7,462 bases of DNA from Phycisphaerales bacterium UBA2396 (GTDB lineage Bacteria > Planctomycetota > Phycisphaerae > Phycisphaerales > UBA1924). Shown here one piece after another: positions 1 through 5,832 of the stretch. Both the position numbers and the translations under genes were made by a program. A model generated the notes under the pieces. That model searched no databases, was not told the origin of the DNA, and worked only from the letters and a program-made list of their open reading frames with translations. The stretch lies in the NCBI GenBank assembly GCA_002343325.1, contig DDSG01000002.1, positions 1 to 7,462 of the forward strand, written 5' to 3'. Position 1 is the first letter of the stretch. Every line of letters starts with the position of its first letter.

Positions 1-804
1 TTCGGCCACGAACGCGGCGCCTTCACCGGCGCCGAAAAGCTCCGCAAAGGACGCTTCGAACTCGCCGACGGCGGCACCCTCCTCCTCGACGAAATCTCCG
101 AAGTCTCTCCCAAGATCCAGGCCAAGCTTCTCCGCGTCCTCCAGGAACGACAGTTCGAACGCGTCGGTTCCAGCGTCTCCATCGGCGTCGACGTCCGCGT
201 CATCGCCACCAGCAACCGCGATCTGCCCACCGAGGTCGCCGCCGGCACCTTCCGGCAGGACCTCTACTACCGCCTGGGCGTGATGCCCGTCGCCGCCCCG
301 CCCCTCCGCGATCGTCTCTCCGACGTCCCCGAGCTCGCCTCGCACTTCGTCGCCGAGATCTGCCGCCGTGAAGGGCGCGGGCCCATGCGCTTCGACCCCG
401 ACGCGATGGACCTCATGCAGTCCTACGCCTGGCCCGGCAACGTCCGCGAGCTCATGAACATCTGCGAACGCGCCGTCGTCCTCAGCGCGGGCCGCGGCGG
501 CTCCTCCATCTCCAGGCCTCTCATCGCCCCCTGGCTCGCCCAGACCGCCCACCCAGCGTCTCCGGCCCCCTCTTCACCAGCCGTCATCTCTCTCGCCGGC
601 ACACTCATCGAGAACAAGCCCGCCTTCGAGCCCACCTCCACCCGAACCCTCGAAGACATCGAACGCGAGACCATCGTCTCCACCCTCCAGAAGTTCAACG
701 GCCACCGGCAGAAGACCGCCGCCGCCCTCGGGATCGGAGTCCGAACCCTCGGCCTCAAGCTCAAGAAGTGGAAGGAACAGCGCATCGTCAGCGATTCTCT
801 CTGA
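1..804 (+). CDS. sigma-54-dependent transcriptional activator, NtrC/FlrC class (5' partial)
   Basis: The reading frame is open from base 1, so the N-terminus (any receiver or sensor domain, and Walker A) lies outside the window; 267 residues remain. Residues 6-11 are an intact GAFTGA loop, the motif by which these AAA+ proteins contact sigma-54. Then come a Walker B (TLLLDEI, D30-E31), a sensor I segment (VRVIATSNRDL, 65-75), the FRQDLYYRL segment with the arginine-finger region (84-92) and a sensor II motif WPGNVREL (144-151). A variable Pro/Ala/Ser-rich linker (about 170-205) leads to a Fis-type helix-turn-helix (about 215-257; NGHRQKTAAALGIGVRTL). The family remodels the sigma-54 RNA polymerase closed complex using ATP. 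Its place just before flgB and a sigma-54-type promoter suggests a flagellar regulator of the FlrC/FleR/FlbD/FlgR kind. That assignment rests on context, since the N-terminal domain cannot be seen; no gene symbol is given. Confidence 0.93.
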   Translation, partial: FGHERGAFTGAEKLRKGRFELADGGTLLLDEISEVSPKIQAKLLRVLQERQFERVGSSVSIGVDVRVIATSNRDLPTEVAAGTFRQDLYYRLGVMPVAAPPLRDRLSDVPELASHFVAEICRREGRGPMRFDPDAMDLMQSYAWPGNVRELMNICERAVVLSAGRGGSSISRPLIAPWLAQTAHPASPAPSSPAVISLAGTLIENKPAFEPTSTRTLEDIERETIVSTLQKFNGHRQKTAAALGIGVRTLGLKLKKWKEQRIVSDSL

Positions 805-827
805 TCCGCACCTCCTTCCTTCCTCCC

Positions 828-843
828 CGGCACGCCCTTTGCG
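828..843 (+). promoter_or_regulatory. sigma-54 (-24/-12) promoter of flgB-flgC-fliE
   Basis: The sequence CGGCACG-CCCT-TTGC matches the sigma-54 consensus TGGCACG-N4-TTGC at 10 of 11 defined positions. The invariant GG (829-830) and GC (841-842) are exactly 10 bases apart. It lies in the 50-base gap between a sigma-54 activator gene and flgB. Counting from C842 as -12, transcription should begin near 854, which almost coincides with the flgB ATG at 855. The match is seen directly; activity is inferred. Confidence 0.68.
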
Positions 844-846
844 AGG
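843..846 (+). promoter_or_regulatory. Shine-Dalgarno GAGG supporting flgB start at 855
   Basis: GAGG lies 8 bases before ATG 855 and favours this start over an in-frame GTG at 768 (inside the upstream gene) and an in-frame ATG at 888. It overlaps the -12 end of the proposed sigma-54 promoter. A transcript from that promoter would therefore lack this site, which leaves the start choice somewhat open. Confidence 0.5.
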
Positions 847-854
847 ATTTCGCC

Positions 855-1289
855 ATGTCGATCGTCGGCGTCACAGAATGGGGGGGGATGGGCTCGCTCG
901 AAGCCACCATCCGCTTCGCCGGCCAACGCCAGCGACTCATCGCCCACAACATCGCCAACATCTCCACCCCGAACTTCATCCAGCTCGACGTCTCCACCTC
1001 CGCCTTCCAGAAGCAGCTCGGCGAGGCCATCGACCGCCACCGCGACAACGCCGGCCAAGGTCCACTCGACCTCCAGCCCTCCGACGAGGTCCGCCCGCTG
1101 CCCAACGGCTCCTTCCAGCTCGTCCCCAACACGCCCAGCGGCAACATCGCCTTCCAGGACCGCAACAACCGCGACCTCGAACGCCTCATGCAGGATCAGT
1201 CCGAGAACATCCTCGTCTTCCGGACCGCCATCGACCTCTTCAAGAGCCGCTCTGACATGATGCGCTCCGCCCTCGCCCAGCGCATCTAA
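855..1289 (+). CDS. flgB: flagellar basal-body proximal rod protein FlgB
   Basis: 144 residues, close to the usual FlgB length of about 130-140. The N-terminal rod signature is clear: LEATIRFAGQRQRLIAHNIANISTPNF (about 15-41) corresponds to the family pattern with A-NNIAN-x-x-TPG(F/Y). The C-terminal helix (about 105-142, LERLMQDQSENILVFRTAIDLFKSRSDMMRSAL) matches the end that packs with the N-terminal helix in rod subunits. FlgB is exported by the flagellar type III system and forms the proximal rod with FlgC, FlgF and FliE. ATG 855 is chosen because it has GAGG 8 bases upstream and gives a normal length. ATG 888 would also leave the rod motif intact (133 residues). Codons 9-11 form a run of eight G. 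flgC follows after 12 bases, so the two are probably cotranscribed. Confidence 0.93.
   Translation: MSIVGVTEWGGMGSLEATIRFAGQRQRLIAHNIANISTPNFIQLDVSTSAFQKQLGEAIDRHRDNAGQGPLDLQPSDEVRPLPNGSFQLVPNTPSGNIAFQDRNNRDLERLMQDQSENILVFRTAIDLFKSRSDMMRSALAQRI
880..887 (+). repeat. G8 homopolymer in the flgB start region
   Basis: Eight consecutive G run from the last base of codon 8's neighbour (TGG, Trp9) through two GGG glycine codons, right before an in-frame ATG at 888. GGG is uncommon in this window, where glycine is mostly GGC. A one-base slip here would knock out translation begun at 855 but not translation begun at 888. Confidence 0.9.
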
Positions 1290-1301
1290 GGAACCCCACT
1301 C

Positions 1302-1718
1302 ATGTACGGCAGCCTTGATATCTCCGTCAGCGGCCTGATCGCCCAGCGAACCCGCATGCAGGTCATCGCCGCCAACATCGCCAACATCAACACCCTCGAA
1401 GACGCCCAGGGCAACTACAGCCCCTACCTCCGCCGCTCCGTCATGTTCGCGCCCGGCGATCCCGCCGCCAAAACCCAGGAAGGCCGCGAGCTCGGCGTGC
1501 AGGTCGAACAGATCAAGATCGAGCCCGAAGCCCTCACCCGCAGGTTGATGCCCGGACACCCCTACGCCGACAAAGACGGCTACGTCATGGTCCCCGACAT
1601 CAACCCTGTCGTCGAACAACTCAACGCGATGGAGGCGTCGCGTGCGTACGAAGCCAACATCGCCGCGGCGGAGGCCGCAAAGGCGATGATGAGTCAGGCA
1701 CTCCGTTTGCTCGCCTGA
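1302..1718 (+). CDS. flgC: flagellar basal-body rod protein FlgC
   Basis: 138 residues, the normal FlgC size. The N-terminus carries the rod motif SGLIAQRTRMQVIAANIANINT (10-31). The C-terminal half has the family block GHPYADKDGYVMVPDINPVVEQLNAMEASRAYEAN (85-119), close to the FlgC consensus GHPxADxxGYVxxPNVNxVxEMxxMxxAxRxYxAN. FlgC polymerises with FlgB and FlgF as proximal rod after export. ATG 1302 has AGGA at 1289-1292, a good spacing of 9, and the ribosome site overlaps the end of the flgB stop region, which fits an operon. The last 30 codons use GCG for alanine far more than the rest of the gene (6 of 12 against 1 of 10), a local shift of codon use; the protein itself looks normal there. 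Confidence 0.95.
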   Translation: MYGSLDISVSGLIAQRTRMQVIAANIANINTLEDAQGNYSPYLRRSVMFAPGDPAAKTQEGRELGVQVEQIKIEPEALTRRLMPGHPYADKDGYVMVPDINPVVEQLNAMEASRAYEANIAAAEAAKAMMSQALRLLA

Positions 1719-1741
1719 CCCCGCACGACCAAGGATGACCC

Positions 1742-2047
1742 ATGAGTGACCCACTCGGACTGATCCGCTCCGCCACCTCCGGCGCTTCCAACCCCCTCGC
1801 CGGCGGCCCGCGACCCGCCCCCGGAGCACCCTCGTTCAAGGACGTTCTCCTGAAGAACATCGACGAGGTCAACAAGCTCCAGCAGGACGCCACCCGCGCC
1901 GTCGAAGACCTCCAGGCCGGTCGACGCAACGACGTCGAAGGCGTCATGCTCGCCACCGCCAAGGCCGACACCGCCTTCAAGGCCCTCCAGGCCGTCCGAA
2001 ACCGCGTCATGGAGGCCTACGACGAGATCAAGCAGATCCGCGTCTAA
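1742..2047 (+). CDS. fliE: flagellar hook-basal body complex protein FliE
   Basis: 101 residues, typical of FliE. The N-terminal third is low-complexity, rich in Gly, Pro and Ala (about 10-31). The conserved part is the helical C-terminal half: SFKDVLLKNIDEVNKLQQDA (31-50) and EGVMLATAKADTAFKALQAVRNRVMEAYDEIKQIRV (66-101). The latter matches the FliE ending with its VRNKxVxAYxEIMxM pattern. FliE is the first protein exported and joins the FliF MS ring to the FlgB rod. ATG 1742 has AAGGA at 1731-1735, 6 bases upstream; the gap from flgC is 23 bases. A strong terminator stands 25 bases after the stop, so this is probably the last gene of the flgB unit. Confidence 0.95.
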   Translation: MSDPLGLIRSATSGASNPLAGGPRPAPGAPSFKDVLLKNIDEVNKLQQDATRAVEDLQAGRRNDVEGVMLATAKADTAFKALQAVRNRVMEAYDEIKQIRV

Positions 2048-2072
2048 ACCCCCGTCCCCCTTCGACCCCACC

Positions 2073-2109
2073 GCGGGACGCCATCAACCGGCGTCCCGCT
2101 TCACTTTTT
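2073..2109 (+). terminator. Rho-independent terminator after fliE
   Basis: A perfect 10-bp stem, GCGGGACGCC (2073-2082) and GGCGTCCCGC (2090-2099), encloses a 7-base loop. It is followed by a T-rich tract at 2100-2109 that ends in five T. The T tract is only on the 3' side of the + strand, so termination is for + strand transcripts. It separates flgB-flgC-fliE from fliF onward. Confidence 0.85.
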
Positions 2110-2240
2110 GGATCCCGATTCGCCTCGTTCCGCGTAGGCCCGTCCCGACGTATCGGACGCACCCACAAGCTCCCTTCCCGCCCCGAGTCGCGAGGGGGGT
2201 GAAATACAAGTCAAGCGGTGGGGGTGTGCCGAAGGTAGCG

Positions 2241-2275
2241 GTCCGCAAGTGCTGCGCCGTCGCGCAGCATCGGAC
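2241..2275 (+). promoter_or_regulatory. two-tier hairpin in the fliF leader
   Basis: A perfect 8-bp inverted repeat, TGCTGCGC (2250-2257) and GCGCAGCA (2262-2269), encloses a 4-base loop. A second 5-bp stem lies outside it, GTCCG (2241-2245) with CGGAC (2271-2275), across a small asymmetric internal loop. No T tract follows, so it is not an intrinsic terminator. It could be an RNA structure in the fliF 5' leader or a palindromic protein-binding site; the sequence alone does not decide. Confidence 0.55.
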
Positions 2276-2301
2276 GCGCAAGGAACGCGCGGGTCAGTCA
2301 G

Positions 2302-2319
2302 ACGCCCCTCACAGGGCGT
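2302..2319 (+). promoter_or_regulatory. small hairpin just before the fliF ribosome site
   Basis: ACGCCC (2302-2307) and GGGCGT (2314-2319) form a perfect 6-bp stem with a 6-base loop, ending 5 bases before the AGGAGG. In RNA it could stack next to the ribosome site and influence fliF translation. A GC-rich stem this short may also arise by chance. Confidence 0.35.
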
Positions 2320-2324
2320 ACGGC

Positions 2325-2330
2325 AGGAGG
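2325..2330 (+). promoter_or_regulatory. consensus Shine-Dalgarno AGGAGG of fliF
   Basis: AGGAGG is the full anti-16S complement, 7 bases before ATG 2338. It is the strongest ribosome site in the window; the other genes have AAGGA, AGGA or GGAG. It fixes the fliF start. Confidence 0.85.
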
Positions 2331-2337
2331 CCGTTGG

Positions 2338-4041
2338 ATGGACGCACTGCGTCAAGCGCTCGCCACGATCCGCCAGTACCTGGGCAAGCTCGGGCCCACC
2401 GAGCGGCTGCTCATCGGCAGCTTCGCCGTCATCCTCGTGATGGCGCTGTTCCTCGTCTCCCAGTACGCCGGGCGATCCAGCATGGTCCCCCTTCTCCCCG
2501 GCGCTCCCGTCGAGGATCAACAACGCGCCCAGGCCTTCCTCGCCTCCACCGCCATCGGCGCCGAGATGCAGAACGGCCAGCTCGTCGTCCCCACCGAGAA
2601 GAAGGACCAGGCCCTCGCCCTCCTGACCGCCAACAAGCAGCTCCCCTCCGACACCGCCTCCTTCTTCAAGACCCTCGTCTCGAGCCAAAGCTGGAGCAAC
2701 ACCCGCCAGCAGAACGAGCAGCTCTACAACGCCGCCCTCAAGGCCGAGCTCGACCGCATCATCTCCAGCATGCCCGGGATCAAGAGTGCCAACGTGCTCT
2801 TCGACGTCCCAGAGGCGCAGGGGCTCGGCGCCGCCGTCCGAAAGCCCACCGCCAGCGTCGCCGTCTTCACCGAGACCGGCGGCCCGCTCGATCAGAAGTC
2901 CGTCGATGCCATCGCCTATCTCGTCGGCGGCGCCAAGGCCGGCCTCACCCCCGAGCGCGTCCGCGTCATCGACCCCCGGGGCCAGCGCCGCGCCACCAGC
3001 AACGACGACGTCGCCGCCACCACCTACCTCGAGCACGCCGCCAAGGTCGAGGCCGAAACGCGCGAGAAGCTCGCCGATCTCCTCGGCTACATCCCGGGCG
3101 TGATTATCGCCGTCACCGCGCAGGTCGACGTCACCCGCGTCGTCAGCAAAGAGCAACGCATGCTCGCCACAGGCGAAGGCTCCGTCGCTCTCCCCAAGCG
3201 TTCCTCCACCAAGGAATCCCTCCAGTCCGACCCCGGCCGCGGCGCCGAGCCCGGCACTCGCTCCAACCAACAGGTCGACATCAACCGTGGGCCCGCCTCA
3301 CGAGGCCCAACCTCCACCCTCACCGAGGAAGAAAAAGACTTCGAGAACCACGTCGGCACCCGCGTCGCCGAGACCATCGACCCCCGCGGCATGCCCACCA
3401 TGATCGCCGTCAGCGTCAACATCCCCCGCGGCTACGTCGCCGGGCTCATCAAAGGCCCCGACGCCACGCAGGCCCCCGACGAGGCCGCAATCCGCAAGGC
3501 CTTCGACGACATGATCAAGCCCGCCGTCCGCGAGAGCGTTCTCCCGCACGTCCGCACCATGACCCAGCAATCGGGCATCGCCCTGGACCCCAAGGCCGTC
3601 GAGAACCAGGTCGTTGTCAGTCTCATCCCTCTCGACCTGCCCCCGGGGCTCGGCGGCTCCGCCCAGCAGGCCGGGCTCCTCGGCGGTCTGGCCTCCGGCA
3701 CCTCCGTCATGGGCCTGAGCATCGGTCAGCTCTTCGACAAGATCATGGTCGGCTTCCTCGCCCTCGCCGCCGTCGGCTTCATGTTCACCATGGTCAAGAA
3801 GGCCGGCAAGAAGCAGGAACTCCCCTCACCGCAGGAGCTCGTCGGCGTCCCGCCCACCCTCGAAGCCAAGAGCGACCTCATCGGCGAAGCCGACGAAACC
3901 GACACCCCACTCGCCGGCATCGAACTCGCCGAAGGCGAGATCCACAGCGCCAAGCTCCTCGAACAGGTCGCCGACATGGTCAAGGAAAACCCAGAGTCCG
4001 CCGCCAAACTCATCCGCCGCTGGGTCAACGTCGAGGACTAA
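2338..4041 (+). CDS. fliF: flagellar MS-ring protein FliF
   Basis: 567 residues, normal for FliF (about 530-570). A cytoplasmic N-terminal stretch is followed by a first membrane helix (about 24-42, LLIGSFAVILVMALFLV) and then the PLLPG segment that opens the ring-building region. The YscJ/FliF domain spans roughly 46-225, with the DRIISSMPGIKSANVLFDVPE block and the later TASVAVFTETGGPLDQKSVDAIAYLVG block. The FliF C domain follows to about 430, including a Ser/Pro/Gly-rich loop (about 280-325). A second membrane helix lies at about 469-486. The C-terminal tail ends in ESAAKLIRRWVNVED (W562), the conserved FliG-binding helix. FliF forms the inner-membrane ring on which the rotor and export gate assemble. 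It is the first gene of the second unit, after a terminator and long leader, with a consensus ribosome site; fliG follows 12 bases later. Confidence 0.97.
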   Translation: MDALRQALATIRQYLGKLGPTERLLIGSFAVILVMALFLVSQYAGRSSMVPLLPGAPVEDQQRAQAFLASTAIGAEMQNGQLVVPTEKKDQALALLTANKQLPSDTASFFKTLVSSQSWSNTRQQNEQLYNAALKAELDRIISSMPGIKSANVLFDVPEAQGLGAAVRKPTASVAVFTETGGPLDQKSVDAIAYLVGGAKAGLTPERVRVIDPRGQRRATSNDDVAATTYLEHAAKVEAETREKLADLLGYIPGVIIAVTAQVDVTRVVSKEQRMLATGEGSVALPKRSSTKESLQSDPGRGAEPGTRSNQQVDINRGPASRGPTSTLTEEEKDFENHVGTRVAETIDPRGMPTMIAVSVNIPRGYVAGLIKGPDATQAPDEAAIRKAFDDMIKPAVRESVLPHVRTMTQQSGIALDPKAVENQVVVSLIPLDLPPGLGGSAQQAGLLGGLASGTSVMGLSIGQLFDKIMVGFLALAAVGFMFTMVKKAGKKQELPSPQELVGVPPTLEAKSDLIGEADETDTPLAGIELAEGEIHSAKLLEQVADMVKENPESAAKLIRRWVNVED

Positions 4042-4053
4042 CCGGAGAGCACC

Positions 4054-5094
4054 ATGCCCCGCAAGCCCAACGAACCACTCCCCGAAAAGGTCGAGGATCT
4101 CGACGGCATCACCAAGGCCGCCATCCTCCTCCTCGCCATCGGCATGGACCAGGCCGCCCTCATCCTCAAGCAGATGCCCGCCCAGTCCGTCGAAGAGGTC
4201 ACCCGCGAACTCGCCAGCCTCGGGCGTGTCCCCAAGCACCTCCAGAGCGGCGTCGTCGAGGAGTTCTACAACCTCACCATCGCCTCACAGTACATCAACG
4301 AAGGCAGCATCGACTACGCCAAGAACATCCTCAAGCAAAGCCTCGACCCCAAGGTCGCCGACAAGGTCCTCGCCCAGATCCAGACCCAGGTCCAGCGCAA
4401 GCCCTTCAGCTTCCTCCAACGCGCCGAAAGCGAGAACCTCCTCACCTTCATCCAGGACGAGCACCCCCAGACCATCGCTCTCATCGTCTGCCATCTCCCG
4501 CACCACAAGGCCGCCGAAATCATCGGCGGCCTCCCCATGGCCAAGCAGCTCGAAGTCATCAAGCGCGTCGCCAACATGGAGCAGACCAACCCCGACGTCA
4601 TCCGCGAGGTCGAGAAGGGGCTCGAAAGCCGCCTCAGCAGCATGCTCATGCAAAGCATGGAAAAGGCCGGCGGCGTCCCAACCGTCGCCGAGATCCTCAA
4701 CCTCGCCGACCGCGCCACCGAGAAATCCATCCTCGAAGGCCTCGAGGCCGAGGACCCCGACCTCGTCGAGCAGATCCGCCGTCTGATGTTTGTCTTCGAA
4801 GACATCAAGATGGTCAACGACAAGGGCATCCAGGCCGTCCTCAAGGAAGTCGACAACCACGAGCTCGCCCTCGCCCTCAAGACCGCCAGCGAGGAACTCA
4901 AGAACAAGATCTTCGGCAACATGTCCGAACGTGCCGCCACCATGGTCAAGGAAGACATGGAGTTCATGGGCCCCGTCAAGGTCTCCGACGTCGAAGCCGC
5001 CCAGCAACGCGTCGTCGACATCGTCCGCAGACTCGAAGAGTCCGGCGACGTGGTCATCCAGGGTCGCGGCGGCGACACCGAACAGCTCGTCTGA
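4054..5094 (+). CDS. fliG: flagellar motor switch protein FliG
   Basis: 346 residues, slightly above the usual 330-340. The N-terminal domain (about 15-110) binds the FliF tail. The middle armadillo-like domain holds EHPQTIALI (136-143), the FliM-contact motif. The C-terminal domain starts with MFVF (245-248) and carries the torque helix. By alignment to the charged residues described for E. coli FliG (K264, R281, D288, D289, R297), this protein has K276, R293, E300, D301 and K309, so the charge pattern is kept with two conservative swaps. FliG sits on the MS ring, receives torque from the stator and sets rotation direction with FliM/FliN. GGAG (4044-4047) lies 6 bases before ATG 4054, and the gene is separated by 12 bases from fliF and 15 from fliH. 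Confidence 0.97.
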   Translation: MPRKPNEPLPEKVEDLDGITKAAILLLAIGMDQAALILKQMPAQSVEEVTRELASLGRVPKHLQSGVVEEFYNLTIASQYINEGSIDYAKNILKQSLDPKVADKVLAQIQTQVQRKPFSFLQRAESENLLTFIQDEHPQTIALIVCHLPHHKAAEIIGGLPMAKQLEVIKRVANMEQTNPDVIREVEKGLESRLSSMLMQSMEKAGGVPTVAEILNLADRATEKSILEGLEAEDPDLVEQIRRLMFVFEDIKMVNDKGIQAVLKEVDNHELALALKTASEELKNKIFGNMSERAATMVKEDMEFMGPVKVSDVEAAQQRVVDIVRRLEESGDVVIQGRGGDTEQLV

Positions 5095-5109
5095 TCCCAA
5101 GGAACCACC

Positions 5110-5832
5110 ATGGCGCTCATCAGGCAAGCCGATCGTTCCCGAGTCACCCGCGACGCCGTCGTGCTCAACCTCGCCGATGTCGCCGCTCAGGCACGCCGTG
5201 TCGAGGCCGCCGCCGCCGACGCCGCCGCACGAATCGTCCGCGATGCCGCCAACGAACGCGACCGACTCGTCGCCGACGCCGCCGCCAAGGGCTACGCCGA
5301 GGGGCTCGCCAAGGGCCGCGCCGACGGATACGCCAAAGGCCGCGATGAGGGCAAGGCCGCCGTCATGGCCGAACTCTCACCCAGACTCGAAGAACTCCAG
5401 GCCCGTTGGGCCACCGCACTCGCCGAGTTCGAAGTCATCCGCGAACGCATCCTCGGCGAACTCCGCCAGGACGCGGTGGGCCTCGCCCTCCTCATCGCCC
5501 AGCGCGTCATCAAGCGTGCCATCGACGCCGACCCGACCATCGTCGCCGCACAGCTCGACGCCGTCGCCGCGCAGCTCGCCAAGCCCACGCGCCTCGTTGT
5601 CCGTATCCACCCGGACGATCAGCCCGTCGCCAACCAGGCCCTCCCGCAGGTCCTCGCCCGCTTCACCAACGTCACCCACGCCGAACTCATCCTCGATCCA
5701 ACCCTCGATCGCGGCTCGTGCATCGCAAAGTCCGCCGGCGGCGAGATCGACGCCTCCATCACCACCCAGATCGACCGCATCGCCGAAGCGCTCGTCCCCG
5801 CCTGCGGCCTCGCCCGGAAGGACGCCGCATGA
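5110..5832 (+). CDS. fliH: flagellar export apparatus stator protein FliH
   Basis: 240 residues, within the FliH range. An N-terminal segment (1-25) is followed by an alanine-rich coiled coil (about 25-60). Then comes an uninterrupted glycine ladder, G61, G65, G69, G73, G77, G81: five GxxxG/AxxxG-type steps in a row, a hallmark of FliH. The C-terminal domain (about 100-232) has the export-stator pattern RLVVRIHPDDQPVANQAL and DRGSCIAKSAGGEIDASITTQIDRI, related to the peripheral stalk (F1 delta/b-like). FliH dimers bind FliI and link it to FliN at the C ring, and restrain ATP hydrolysis. AAGGAA (5099-5104) lies just before ATG 5110. Its stop overlaps the fliI start (ATGA at 5829-5832), so FliH and its partner FliI are translationally coupled. 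Confidence 0.93.
   Translation: MALIRQADRSRVTRDAVVLNLADVAAQARRVEAAAADAAARIVRDAANERDRLVADAAAKGYAEGLAKGRADGYAKGRDEGKAAVMAELSPRLEELQARWATALAEFEVIRERILGELRQDAVGLALLIAQRVIKRAIDADPTIVAAQLDAVAAQLAKPTRLVVRIHPDDQPVANQALPQVLARFTNVTHAELILDPTLDRGSCIAKSAGGEIDASITTQIDRIAEALVPACGLARKDAA

Larger units (their letters stand above)
2110..2337 (+). other. gene-free fliF leader region
   Basis: These 228 bases between the terminator and fliF hold no convincing gene: the codon pattern typical of the flanking genes (C-ending) disappears. What is visible: an imperfect inverted repeat at 2142-2158 (GTC-CGA pairing with TCG-GAC, with one bulged C); a large hairpin at 2241-2275; a small hairpin at 2302-2319; a 9-bp direct repeat ATCGGACGC at 2152-2160 and 2269-2277; and the fliF ribosome site. 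Because a terminator precedes it, this region probably contains the promoter of the fliF operon, but I could not recognise a convincing sigma-70, sigma-28 or sigma-54 site. Confidence 0.6.

Noticed and set aside
768..854. GTG 768 as an upstream start for flgB
   Set aside because: It lies within the regulator gene, would add 29 residues not seen in FlgB, and would span the sigma-54 promoter. ATG 855 has a ribosome site and normal length.
2109..2124. A second sigma-54-like site (TGG-N10-GC) right after the terminator
   Set aside because: The GG/GC spacing is right, but the -24 part reads TGGATCC instead of TGGCACG and the -12 part TCGC instead of TTGC. In such GC-rich DNA this is likely chance. 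It remains a weak candidate for the fliF unit.
2211..2235. A sigma-28 (FliA)-like promoter: TCAA followed by GCCGAAGG
   Set aside because: The spacer is 13 rather than about 15 bases, and the -10 half lacks the final TAA of GCCGATAA. Basal-body genes are also rarely in the sigma-28 class.
2199..2337. A leader peptide or N-terminal extension starting at GTG 2199 in the fliF leader
   Set aside because: The G-rich run before it is too close for a good ribosome site, the codon use is unlike the genes around it, and it is not in frame with fliF.
2199..5348. A 1049-codon open frame on the + strand, arginine- and proline-rich
   Set aside because: It lies out of frame over fliF, fliG and part of fliH. 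The composition (Arg/Pro/His) is what strongly C-ending GC-rich codons give when read one base off. It has no recognisable domain.
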